DNA of 7,395 nt from JAICLL01 sp035252155. Its GTDB lineage: Bacteria > Planctomycetota > Planctomycetia > Pirellulales > JAICIG01. The stretch spans positions 1-7,395 of the forward strand of contig DATFDL010000392.1 in the NCBI GenBank assembly GCA_035252155.1, in the 5' to 3' direction. A program made the translations under genes and the position numbers. The notes below the pieces were generated by a model that saw nothing but the letters and a program-made list of their open reading frames with translations, did no database searches and had not been told where the DNA came from. Shown in pieces: positions 1 through 6,629 of this stretch. The first letter of the stretch is position 1; every line of letters begins with the position of its first letter.

Positions 1-64
1 CGCCAACCTGACCGACATCCAAACCAACAACGCGGCGGTCGATACCTACGACGATTCGGAGTCG
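1..64 (+). repeat. 64-bp terminal direct repeat, left copy
   Basis: Bases 1-64 are identical to 7332-7395. The match is cut by both window edges, so its real length is unknown. It codes for the same residues in both places. It is either a further tandem cassette or an overlap at the ends of a circular or repeat-collapsed contig. Confidence 0.95.
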
Positions 65-2323
65 GCCGATTACGACACGCAGCAAAAAGCCCAGGCCCTG
101 GCCCTGCAAGTCATGCAAACCGCCGACGCCTCCGGGCATGCCTCGGTCATCGCCAGCTTCGATCAATCGAACCCCAGTCCGTGGGCCGATCTCTCCGCCG
201 CGCAGGCCGCCGCGCTCTCCGCGCAGCTCACCAGCCAAGCCAACGCGCTTTTGACTGAATCCGATGCCCTGGCCGACGCGCAAGAAACCCTTGAAAAGGC
301 GCAGGCCGACGCGCTCGAAACCAAAGACAACGCCGACGCCCAGGCCGAGGATACGCAGGCCACCACCGACGCGAAAGCCGCGCATGACGAAGAAACCGCC
401 AAAGCCGCCGCCACCGACGCGGTCTTCAGCTATCTGCCGTACACGCTGATCGCGCCGACCGACGGGCCGGCGCCGGCGCTCACGCCCGACTTCCAGCAGC
501 TTTATGAGGCGAACGATTTTGTCTTGCAACAATACGCCGGCAATTTCTGGCAGACGGGCCAGTTTATGGGCGGGGGCAACAAGTGGACCGACGCGCCGGA
601 CTTCATGGCGGGCGTGTCGCTGTTAGGCCCGGCGGTCTACGACTGGCAGGGCTACACCAGCCAGGTGCCGTTGACCCCGGTCGCCGCCGGTCCCAGCGGC
701 TGGACGCCTACCAGTGGCGACGTCTCGTTCGCGAGCACGTCCGTGATCTTCGGCGGCGGCGGGCAGACCTACGGCAACCCCGCCTCCTTCAAGCTGCAAG
801 ACCTCTTGCGCTACAAGTCGCTGCCGCTCTCCGGCGTCTTCGGCCCCGCCCTGCACATCACCGGCCCCGCCGGCGCGTTGCTCGACCTTTCGAACACCCC
901 CAGCGCCGTCGGCCCCGGTGGCTACGCTCAATCTCCCCTTCCCACCACCACCGCCGGCACCCAGCCGGCCGCCGCTGCGCAATCTTCGTCGACCTCAACC
1001 TCGCCGATGAACGTGTCGGCGCAAGCGCAGACTAAGGCGATGCAAAACCAAAGCGAGCCCGCCGGTGGCAACCAATCCGGCGGCGAACCAGTGCAGCAGC
1101 CGAACAATGAAACACCTCCGGCCAACGAGACCCCGCCCGCCGCGGCCGAACAGGATGCCGCGCCGGACGAATCAAATGCTGAGGAAACGATTGTTGTCGT
1201 CGTAGTGGTTCTGCAAGAAAAGCCAGATCCTGCGAAGACGCCTGTGGACGGCAAGAATCGCGCGACGGGTGAACCGTCGAAGTCGCCGATGGCCGGAGAT
1301 CCTGCAGTAAATGGCCCGGTCAGCAAGCCGGCCCAGCCAGCGCTTATGGATCCCGACAAAGAGGCTGAATCAGCTGCTCGCACCACGTCGAGCGCATTAG
1401 CCGCTGGAAGCGGCACAAATGGCCACCAACCATTGATTCCGAGAGCTGGCTCCAACGAATTGAGCGAGCAGGTTGACGCCCAAACGAAGGCGGAAATAGA
1501 GGCTTTTATCAACGGAGCTCAGGGCCCGGGCGGTCAACCAATGGACATCACTAGTCACCCGCATTATGTGAATGATCCGCGGTTCCCCGGCGGCGGCTAC
1601 GTCGCATGCGTGCCACTTTATTCGAATGGCAAAGTTGTAGGGTCGATGTCGCTGGTCAGCAATCCGGCGCCGCCTCGTCCCGATGGGCTTGAAGGCGGAT
1701 CCTATTTGGTCATAGAAAACGCTACGGGCTTGTTTGGACCATGGCTCGAAGGTCCGGCTGAGCAAGCCGGCGAGAAGCTTGGAATGGATGAGGGCTTCGA
1801 GAATAAGTGGGCTGAAAAGCATGAGGTGCAGGAGACGCTCATCACAGCCGGCGACGACGACATCGTTATTCTTCTAGGACACCGTTACGAAAAGGCAGAT
1901 GGCGAGGTAGGCATGAGACTCGCGACTGACGTGCCCGGCTATGATCTGGCGTTAGGCTATTTCGGAACCAGACGATCCTATTCGCTCGATGAAATTATTA
2001 ATGACATCAATAAGAAACCGGGCGCGCCGCCCATCCTTTTCTTTGCTGGATGCAGTTCGAACGTCCTTGCTGCTCGGATTATCGCGGAGACCGACGTCAA
2101 AGTGGTGATTGGAACCAGCGAAGATCTTGGGCTTGGCGCGGCGAACAACCTTATTGTGGATTTGCTGTCGCGCTCCGGCCGTAAATGGTCGGTTCAAGAA
2201 ATTATCAATGACATTAATGCAAGCCGGCGCGGTCAAAGGCCAAATGCCGTTATCTTAACGGTCGCAGGTAGTGCTGAGGATCTAGGTAAGACCGTCCGGG
2301 AGTTGATTCAGGAGTCAGATTAG
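2..2323 (+). CDS. Polymorphic toxin-like protein with C-terminal CHAT/caspase-like domain (5' partial)
   Basis: The frame is open from base 2, so the gene starts outside the window; residues here are numbered from the internal Met at 113. Seen: an Ala-rich, charged helical stretch (about 25-99), a conserved module (100-284) shared with the gene at 4356, a Ser/Thr/Asn/Gln/Pro-rich linker (about 285-355), a short hydrophobic strand with six Val in a row (360-367), and a junction motif KTPV...R.xGEP ending at 388. The C-terminus is unique. It carries ILLGH (His590), ILFFAGCSS (Cys647) and then VVIGTSEDLGLGAANN, the order expected of clan CD peptidases of the CHAT/caspase type. I infer a peptidase toxin tip; another Rossmann-like hydrolase is possible. 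Third positions are G/C-rich in the constant part and mixed in the tip, consistent with a separate origin. No signal peptide is visible. The stop is 39 bases before the small membrane protein gene, its likely immunity partner. Confidence 0.72.
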   Translation, partial: ANLTDIQTNNAAVDTYDDSESADYDTQQKAQALALQVMQTADASGHASVIASFDQSNPSPWADLSAAQAAALSAQLTSQANALLTESDALADAQETLEKAQADALETKDNADAQAEDTQATTDAKAAHDEETAKAAATDAVFSYLPYTLIAPTDGPAPALTPDFQQLYEANDFVLQQYAGNFWQTGQFMGGGNKWTDAPDFMAGVSLLGPAVYDWQGYTSQVPLTPVAAGPSGWTPTSGDVSFASTSVIFGGGGQTYGNPASFKLQDLLRYKSLPLSGVFGPALHITGPAGALLDLSNTPSAVGPGGYAQSPLPTTTAGTQPAAAAQSSSTSTSPMNVSAQAQTKAMQNQSEPAGGNQSGGEPVQQPNNETPPANETPPAAAEQDAAPDESNAEETIVVVVVVLQEKPDPAKTPVDGKNRATGEPSKSPMAGDPAVNGPVSKPAQPALMDPDKEAESAARTTSSALAAGSGTNGHQPLIPRAGSNELSEQVDAQTKAEIEAFINGAQGPGGQPMDITSHPHYVNDPRFPGGGYVACVPLYSNGKVVGSMSLVSNPAPPRPDGLEGGSYLVIENATGLFGPWLEGPAEQAGEKLGMDEGFENKWAEKHEVQETLITAGDDDIVILLGHRYEKADGEVGMRLATDVPGYDLALGYFGTRRSYSLDEIINDINKKPGAPPILFFAGCSSNVLAARIIAETDVKVVIGTSEDLGLGAANNLIVDLLSRSGRKWSVQEIINDINASRRGQRPNAVILTVAGSAEDLGKTVRELIQESD
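413..1131 (+). repeat. Conserved toxin-module direct repeat, copy 1
   Basis: This is the DNA of the constant module, matching 4398-5119 at an offset of 3985, which becomes 3988 after a one-codon insertion in copy 2. The first 185 encoded residues differ at 13 positions (about 93% identity); the following linker is more diverged. Identity starts abruptly at ACCGACGCGGT, exactly where the sequence in front of copy 2 switches to the mobile repeat, and fades after the ETPPANET segment. Such homology upstream of variable tips could support recombination between cassettes. I do not recognise the protein fold; it is rich in Gly, Pro, Tyr and Trp and lacks Cys, which would suit an exported or surface domain. 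Confidence 0.9.
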
Positions 2324-2362
2324 CTAGCGCCGCGGCCTGGACATAGGTTCTGTTGGGTTGCA

Positions 2363-2689
2363 ATGAGACGAAAACGCTCACCATTGATTGCGGTGTCACT
2401 TATCCTATCTTATGTCGCGCTCGGTGGCGACCTTCTGGCCGCACTGGTCATGGCGGTGGATTTGTATTGGCTGGAAAGATTTGCCGTTACATTCGCGTTG
2501 ATCGCGCCTGTTCCGCTGGTACTGGCTACCGTCGGCGCTTGTCGAAGGCGCGACGGCTGGGTGCTTCCGCTATTCTTGGCGCTTGCCGGTAATGGTTGGC
2601 TTCTCTGCGCCTCGCTTGCGGCTGTGTTAGATCAGACGGGTCCAATACACCGGTACCTCGAATTCCTTCAGATCGCGCAGCCGCCTTGA
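2363..2689 (+). CDS. Small three-helix membrane protein, candidate immunity protein
   Basis: This gene encodes 108 residues with a basic N-terminus (MRRKR) and three hydrophobic segments at about 7-30, 37-60 and 66-88, so it should be an inner-membrane protein; the first segment might be split. No family is recognised. The ATG at 2363 starts 39 bases after the toxin stop, in the same direction, with no clear Shine-Dalgarno; an overlapping ATG at 2353 opens a different, non-hydrophobic Arg-rich frame and was not chosen. Its position directly after a variable C-terminal toxin domain and before the 41-bp repeat mirrors that of the gene at 6630, which is why I call it the immunity partner. A membrane immunity protein for a peptidase-like toxin is unusual and would suggest that the toxin acts at or across the membrane. 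Confidence 0.6.
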   Translation: MRRKRSPLIAVSLILSYVALGGDLLAALVMAVDLYWLERFAVTFALIAPVPLVLATVGACRRRDGWVLPLFLALAGNGWLLCASLAAVLDQTGPIHRYLEFLQIAQPP

Positions 2690-2707
2690 GGCAATCAAAC
2701 GGAACAG

Positions 2708-2748
2708 CGTGTGGTGAAAAAACCAAAACGGGGGCCAAGTCGGGTCGG
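2708..2748 (+). repeat. 41-bp post-immunity repeat, copy 1
   Basis: This matches 7071-7111 at 38 of 41 positions and begins 18 bases after the end of the putative immunity gene. It contains TGGT..AAAAAACCA, which can form a small A/T-rich stem-loop; read on the minus strand this gives a run of T after TTTTGG. It occurs once after each cassette, so it marks the cassette end. It may be part of the original 3' flank or a separate small repeat family. Confidence 0.8.
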
Positions 2749-2812
2749 AATCAGGGGTTGGCGGAGGCCGGCGGGCGAAAAGAGCGTCGGTGCGAAATGT
2801 GCTGGCGGCGGA

Positions 2813-2839
2813 TTTCGGCGGGCCGAAGGCCCGCCGAAA
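2813..2839. repeat. Perfect 12-bp-stem hairpin with GAA loop
   Basis: The left arm TTTCGGCGGGCC (2813-2824), loop GAA and right arm GGCCCGCCGAAA (2828-2839) form a perfect, very GC-rich hairpin. No T-run follows on the + strand, so it is not a canonical terminator. It lies about 75 bases beyond the 3' end of the inverted transposase gene and could be part of the insertion or an intrinsic structure stopping read-through. Confidence 0.75.
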
Positions 2840-2913
2840 CGCGCAAAGTCGCGTTCGGCGCGCGGAGCGAGACAGCGATGACCTGGAATATTTTAGAATC
2901 GAGACGCCGGCGA

Positions 2914-3932
2914 CTAAGCCGCCGCCTTGCGGTGGTAGTATCGCAAGATGCCGCCCAGCCGCTCGCGGCATTCGACCTCGCCGCTGGTTCGGCCAACTTC
3001 CTCGCGCGGCTCGATCAGCTTGTTGTCGAGCCCTTGGTGATTGCGCTCCAAGTGGTAGTGCTCCAGGTATTGATTGACCGCCTTGCGCAGCGACGCCTCG
3101 CCGAAAAAAATTATTCTCGACAAACATTCGTCCTTGATCGACCGCATAAAGCGCTCGAGGTTCGCGTTCAAGTTCGGGCTTCGCGGAGGCAGCAAGACGC
3201 ATTCCGTCCCCTCGTTCTCGATGGTGCTCCGAAACGCCTCGCAGAACTTCGAGTCGCGGTCCATCAGCAGATACTTCTTGCCGTTCAGCGCGCCGTCGTC
3301 AAACGCCGTCAGGTTGCGCGCGACCTGTTGCATCCACGGGCCGTGGGGATTCATCGTGATGCCCGCCAGGTGAACCCGCCGCGTCTTCAGTTCCATCACG
3401 AACAGCAAGTAGAAGGTGGCCAAGCCCCACTTGGTCCAGACCTCGACCGTGGTAAAGTCGATCGAAGACAACACGTCCCAGTGCGCCTTGATAAAAGTCG
3501 TCCACGTCGTCTTGCGCTTTCGCTCGGGCGCTGGCTCGACGCCGTGGGCCTTGAGAATGTTGCCGACCGTCGTGTCGGAAACCTCATGGCCCAGGTTAGC
3601 CAAGGCGCCTTGAATGCGATCGTAACCCCAACTCGGGTTTTCCTTCGCCATCCGCAGCACGAGCTCGTCAATCTGTTTATCGATCTTCGGCCGTCCTGGC
3701 GTTTTGCGTTTGTCGGCGTGATTCCATTTCTCGGCGATCAGCTCGCGTGCCAACGGAGAATGGTGTCCGGAGTTACGATCGTGGCAACTTGTTCGAGGGC
3801 CCTTCGCCCCAGCGCCTTGCCTTTCACGGCCAGCATCCGCCGTTCGTCGTCGGTCAAGGGGATTCGCTTCTTTCCAACCTTGTTCTTCAAGATGCGGTTT
3901 TCAGCGACGAGGTGAGGCGGAAGCCGCTCGAT
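2914..3932 (-). pseudogene. Frameshifted, 5'-truncated DDE (rve) transposase
   Basis: The larger fragment (stop TAG at 2914-2916, frame open to 3753) encodes an integrase-core transposase. It has a GRPKID start to a helix-turn-helix-like region, WGYDRIQGAL, catalytic Asp99 (SSIDF), Asp165 (LLMDRD) and Glu200 (PNLNANLERF), giving D-D-35-E, and the ending ECRERLGGILRYYHRKAA. Numbering is from a TTG at 3751-3753. That TTG is unlikely to be the real start: the preceding part of the family, ENRILKNK...LEQVATIVTPDTILRWH, is encoded just upstream in the other frame (3932 to about 3747) and ends at TGA 3738-3740. One missing base near 3745-3748 explains the break. That frame is closed by TAA at 3933-3935 with no ATG in the family position, so the N-terminus is also lost. 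Catalytic residues are intact but the gene is almost certainly dead, unless the one-base gap is a sequencing error. It is inverted relative to the toxin genes. Confidence 0.85.
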
Positions 3933-3935
3933 TTA

Positions 3936-4247
3936 CGAGCGTTGGATTTTTCAAGGCATGGCTCCGATGTCCAAAGGCGTTTCGACCATTTACTTGTCCG
4001 GCCGATGCCTTGAAAAACGCACGGCGACGGCCGCTGCGGCGTACAATGACGCCGCTACTTTCGCCGAGCGAAAGGCGACAAATGGAATGAATTCCGTTCC
4101 ACGATAAGGTGCCGCCGGCTTGGCCTTTTCCAACAATGACGACGAGAGACGCACCATCATCCGACACGGCTGGCTTGGGCGTCGTCCGCGCCGCCGATCA
4201 TCGCGCCGCTCGTCGCGTCGAATCGTCGTAAGTCGAGAATCTCGCAA
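3936..4247. other. Gene-free segment between transposase remnant and 121-bp element
   Basis: No convincing gene lies here. Open frames on both strands are short, Arg/Ala-rich and show no recognisable motif. The only structures seen are the 13-bp inverted repeat at its left end and a short imperfect palindrome around GGAATGAATTCCGTTCC (4084-4100). It is probably transposon debris. Confidence 0.5.
3947..4017. repeat. 13-bp perfect inverted repeat with 45-bp spacer
   Basis: TTTTTCAAGGCAT at 3947-3959 is the exact reverse complement of ATGCCTTGAAAAA at 4005-4017. The pair lies just upstream of the broken transposase 5' end. It could be a terminal repeat of a lost small element, or a stem-loop at the edge of the insertion sequence. 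I recognise no family. Confidence 0.7.
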
Positions 4248-4253
4248 GGGAAA

Positions 4254-4374
4254 CTAAAGGGGACAGGTCCAATATTGACCAATGGCCGTGTTGATGCTCC
4301 GCCCGCGCGGTCGGCCGCGGAAAGAGGAGCCGGAGGCATCGTGAGTTCTTAGAAAATGGACCTGTCCCCTTTAG
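4254..4374 (+). mobile_element. 121-bp MITE-like RAYT-derived element, copy A
   Basis: The element has perfect 18-bp terminal inverted repeats: CTAAAGGGGACAGGTCCA at 4254-4271 and its exact reverse complement at 4357-4374. It differs from the copy at 7128-7248 at only three positions. The interior encodes, on the + strand, the tail MLRPRGRPRKEEPEAS followed by a stop, which resembles the C-terminus of REP-associated tyrosine (IS200-like) transposases as I remember them. It is therefore probably an internally deleted, non-autonomous derivative. GGTC-CAATATT-GACC (4267-4281) is a small hairpin of the kind such elements use. The right terminus contains the ATG chosen for the downstream toxin gene. 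Confidence 0.75.
4279..4344 (+). pseudogene. C-terminal remnant of a RAYT-like transposase inside element A
   Basis: The frame between TGA 4276-4278 and TGA 4342-4344 encodes a short peptide ending MLRPRGRPRKEEPEAS. The LRPRGRP(R/K)K motif just before the stop is typical of planctomycete and proteobacterial REP-associated tyrosine transposases (recalled, not searched). The HUH catalytic region is absent, so only the tail survives. Copy B repeats it with one Glu-to-Asp change. Confidence 0.55.
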
Positions 4375-6617
4375 ATGCCCGCTTTAGATGCCCGGCGACC
4401 GACGCGGTGTTCAGCTATCTGCCGTACACGCTGATCGCGCCGACCGACGGCCCCGCGCCGGTGCTCACGCCCGACTTCCAACAACTGTACGAAGCGAATG
4501 ATTTTGTCTTGCAACAGTACGCCGGCTACTTCTGGCAGACGGGCCAGTTTATGGGCGGCGGCAACAAGTGGACCGACGCGCCGAATTTCATGGCGGGCGT
4601 CTCGCTGTTAGGCCCGGCCGTGTACGGCTGGCAGGGTTACACCAGCCAGGTGCCGTTGACCCCGGTCGCCGCCGGCCCCAGCGGCTGGACGCCCAGCAGC
4701 GGCGACGTCTCATTCGCCAGCACTGCCGTCGTGTTCGGCGGCGGCGGGCAGACCTACGGCAACCCCGCCCCGTTCAAGTTGCAAGACATCTTGCGATACA
4801 AGTCGCTGCCGCTCTCCGAAGTCGTCGGCCCCGCACTTCACATCACCGGCCCCGCTGGTACGCTGCTCGATCTTACCAACACTCCCAGCGCCGTCGGCCC
4901 CGGCGGCTACGCTCAATCGCCCCTTCCCACCACCACCGCCGGCACGCAGTCCGCCGCTGCATCCACGCAATCGTCCTCCGCGCCCGGCTCGCTCATGAAC
5001 GTGCCCGCACAAGGCCAAGCGAAGGCGATGCAGGTGCAAGGCGAACCCGCCGGCGGCAATCAATCCGGCGGCCAACCGACGCAGCAGCAGAACAAAGAAA
5101 CGCCGCCAGCCAACGAGACTGAAGTCGCCGACTCCGCGGCGAGTGAAACTAGCGATGCATCGAACTCGCGCGCCGTCTCGGCGACGGCGGTCATCGTGTT
5201 CTTACTTAAATCGCCAGAGCGTGCGAAAACACCAGTCAATGTTGAAAACCGGTCGGCCGGCGAGCCGGAAATCGTAGAGGGCGGACAGCAGCCCCCCGAG
5301 TCTGGTGCGTTATCCGACGAGGATGCCGCGCGACGTCTTTGGGAGCAGGGACAACTGGACAAAGCGACCATCAGTGAGGAAGAGTTCTTGAAAACTCCTG
5401 CCGCGGCCTATAGCTGGATGAGCGCGGACGGGCAAAAAGCCATGAAGGGCATCGCCCCGACTGACTTTACACCGACCGGCAACAATATAGTCGATGTGCC
5501 AGTCAGTTTTCTTGGCAATGTTCTCTTCGGCGTTGGTCGTGGCATCGTCATTAGTGTCGAGTCGATTGGGTTCTACGTGGGTGCGGGCAGCGAGGTTGTA
5601 ACCACCGCAGATCAACGCGATCAGCTCGGGGCGGCCTGGAAGGCAACGCGGAGCGACCCCTTGGCCGAAACGATCCTCAAACGCGCCAAGGATGAGGGGA
5701 ACTCCAATCCCAGCGCCACGCGCCTTACCACGCTCGGCCTGCTGGAAGTCGCAGTGCCGATTAACCCCCTCGCTGACGCGCTCGCCGGCTACGACCGGCT
5801 CCAGGAGCGGCCGATCGAGGGCTTTGAGCAGGCCGAAAAGATCTTGGTCACCGGCTCGCAGGTTACTGGCGCGATGGCTGGCGGTCTTCGCATGACCGGC
5901 GGAACCTTGCAAGCAGGCGGTGTGCTTCCAGCAAACCGTGCGCCATTCACCTTGAGAGTGCCCAGCCTGCCGGCTCGGCTTGGTGCCGCGAGGATTGCTG
6001 CCGCCTTGCCCGTCGCCGCCGAGCAAGACGCTTCCGCATTAGCGGGTGTGAAGCGGCAGCTTACGTTGTTTGAGATGGAAAACAATCCACCGCAGCTACA
6101 ACTGGCTTTAGTCGAGATTGCTGAGAACCCAGCCGCTGCACAGGCCGCCTTGCCGCAAGCTTCCGGCGGCTTGCGACAGCTCGAGCTCTTCGTGGAGCCG
6201 GTGGACCGCGGCGCGTGGGGGCTGGCGGATACCCTAAAGCGTGGGATCATTCTCGAACAAAAGCTTGGTAAAAACACGCCGTTCGCGTTCGCATACATCG
6301 ACGAGTGGCAGCCAGGGAGCGGCTTGGCAGTCAGCATTAAGACAACTGAGTTAGCGGGGCGGAACTCTGTAAGCTTGCTAAGCGGCTTACGGGGGTGGGT
6401 TCGGGATATTGCGGAATTCAAGCCGGTCGTTAACCAGAAAGGCTTTATCGAGGGACAAGGTGTCCGAATTATTATAGTGGACATTAAGCAGCGAGCGCTT
6501 CGTGTTGGCATCGAGCCAGGCATCGCCACCGCTGAACAGCTATCGATATTCGAAAAGGTCAAAGCGTATGGTGCGGAGAGAGGCCTTGTTTTCGTCGAAT
6601 TCATCGAAGTCAAATAG
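4356..6617 (+). CDS. Polymorphic toxin-like protein with C-terminal EC869-type PD-(D/E)xK nuclease domain
   Basis: This gene encodes 753 residues. The first 13 or so come from the right end of the 121-bp element, and homology to the gene at 2 begins abruptly at Ala14. Order: constant module (about 14-199), polar linker, hydrophobic strand ATAVIVFLLK (276-285), KTPV...R.xGEP junction (ending 304), then a unique tip. The tip has a Gly-rich hydrophobic pre-toxin region (about 385-515) and a nuclease-like domain from about 625: RGIILEQKLG (Glu634), AYIDEW (Asp649) and VSIKT (Ser660, Lys662). The Asp-to-Ser and Asp-to-Lys spacings of 11 and 13 match those I recall for the Zn-dependent DNase CdiA-CT of E. 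coli EC869 (Asp198, Ser209, Lys211); the Glu lies closer here. I infer a DNase, with an RNase of the same fold as the alternative. No signal peptide or Shine-Dalgarno is visible, so the ATG at 4356 is chosen only as the first in frame. The next gene follows after 12 bases. Confidence 0.75.
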   Translation: MDLSPLDARFRCPATDAVFSYLPYTLIAPTDGPAPVLTPDFQQLYEANDFVLQQYAGYFWQTGQFMGGGNKWTDAPNFMAGVSLLGPAVYGWQGYTSQVPLTPVAAGPSGWTPSSGDVSFASTAVVFGGGGQTYGNPAPFKLQDILRYKSLPLSEVVGPALHITGPAGTLLDLTNTPSAVGPGGYAQSPLPTTTAGTQSAAASTQSSSAPGSLMNVPAQGQAKAMQVQGEPAGGNQSGGQPTQQQNKETPPANETEVADSAASETSDASNSRAVSATAVIVFLLKSPERAKTPVNVENRSAGEPEIVEGGQQPPESGALSDEDAARRLWEQGQLDKATISEEEFLKTPAAAYSWMSADGQKAMKGIAPTDFTPTGNNIVDVPVSFLGNVLFGVGRGIVISVESIGFYVGAGSEVVTTADQRDQLGAAWKATRSDPLAETILKRAKDEGNSNPSATRLTTLGLLEVAVPINPLADALAGYDRLQERPIEGFEQAEKILVTGSQVTGAMAGGLRMTGGTLQAGGVLPANRAPFTLRVPSLPARLGAARIAAALPVAAEQDASALAGVKRQLTLFEMENNPPQLQLALVEIAENPAAAQAALPQASGGLRQLELFVEPVDRGAWGLADTLKRGIILEQKLGKNTPFAFAYIDEWQPGSGLAVSIKTTELAGRNSVSLLSGLRGWVRDIAEFKPVVNQKGFIEGQGVRIIIVDIKQRALRVGIEPGIATAEQLSIFEKVKAYGAERGLVFVEFIEVK
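4369..4394 (+). repeat. 13-bp tandem duplication at the right edge of element A
   Basis: CTTTAGATGCCCG occurs twice in a row (4369-4381 and 4382-4394), at the boundary between the element's right terminus and the toxin module. It may be a scar of insertion or excision or of slippage. It changes the reading frame relation between the element and the module by 13 bases. Confidence 0.85.
4398..5119 (+). repeat. Conserved toxin-module direct repeat, copy 2
   Basis: This is the partner of 413-1131. It lacks everything that lies upstream of the module in copy 1 (the Ala-rich helical region and the acidic N-terminus) and is joined instead to the 121-bp element. Copy 2 is therefore a 5'-truncated cassette. 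Confidence 0.9.
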
Positions 6618-6629
6618 CGAGTTCGAGAA

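Larger units (their letters stand above)
2749..4247. mobile_element. About 1.5-kb insertion holding a decayed IS between 41-bp repeat and 121-bp element
   Basis: At the second cassette junction the 41-bp repeat runs straight into the GGGAAACTAAAGG start of the 121-bp element. Here the same two sequences are separated by this segment, which contains the broken DDE transposase. I infer that it was inserted into an older, contiguous junction, or was retained at one junction only. I could not find convincing terminal inverted repeats or a target duplication, so the true ends of the insertion sequence are unknown, and the segment may combine more than one event. Confidence 0.5.

Noticed and set aside
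583..1035. + strand open frame present in both module copies (also at 4568-5122)
   Set aside because: It is conserved only because the module DNA is duplicated; the product is an Arg-rich shadow, and the real frame keeps protein-level conservation.
2914..3753. Transposase as an intact 279-residue gene starting at TTG 3753
   Set aside because: The family continues upstream in another frame, so the TTG is an artefact of the frameshift and not a start.
2596..3915. Long + strand open frame of 439 codons
   Set aside because: It runs antisense to the recognised DDE transposase and is Arg-rich, typical of a high-GC shadow frame.
2749..4247. Attempt to define insertion-sequence ends and a target duplication
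   Set aside because: No matching terminal inverted repeats or flanking direct repeats were found by eye; the 13-bp inverted repeat lies wholly on one side of the transposase.
4157..4339. Minus-strand frame starting MPPAPLSAADRAGG, at first reminiscent of a RAYT N-terminus
   Set aside because: The + strand reading gives a better match, a RAYT C-terminal tail with its stop, and the minus frame has no HUH motif.
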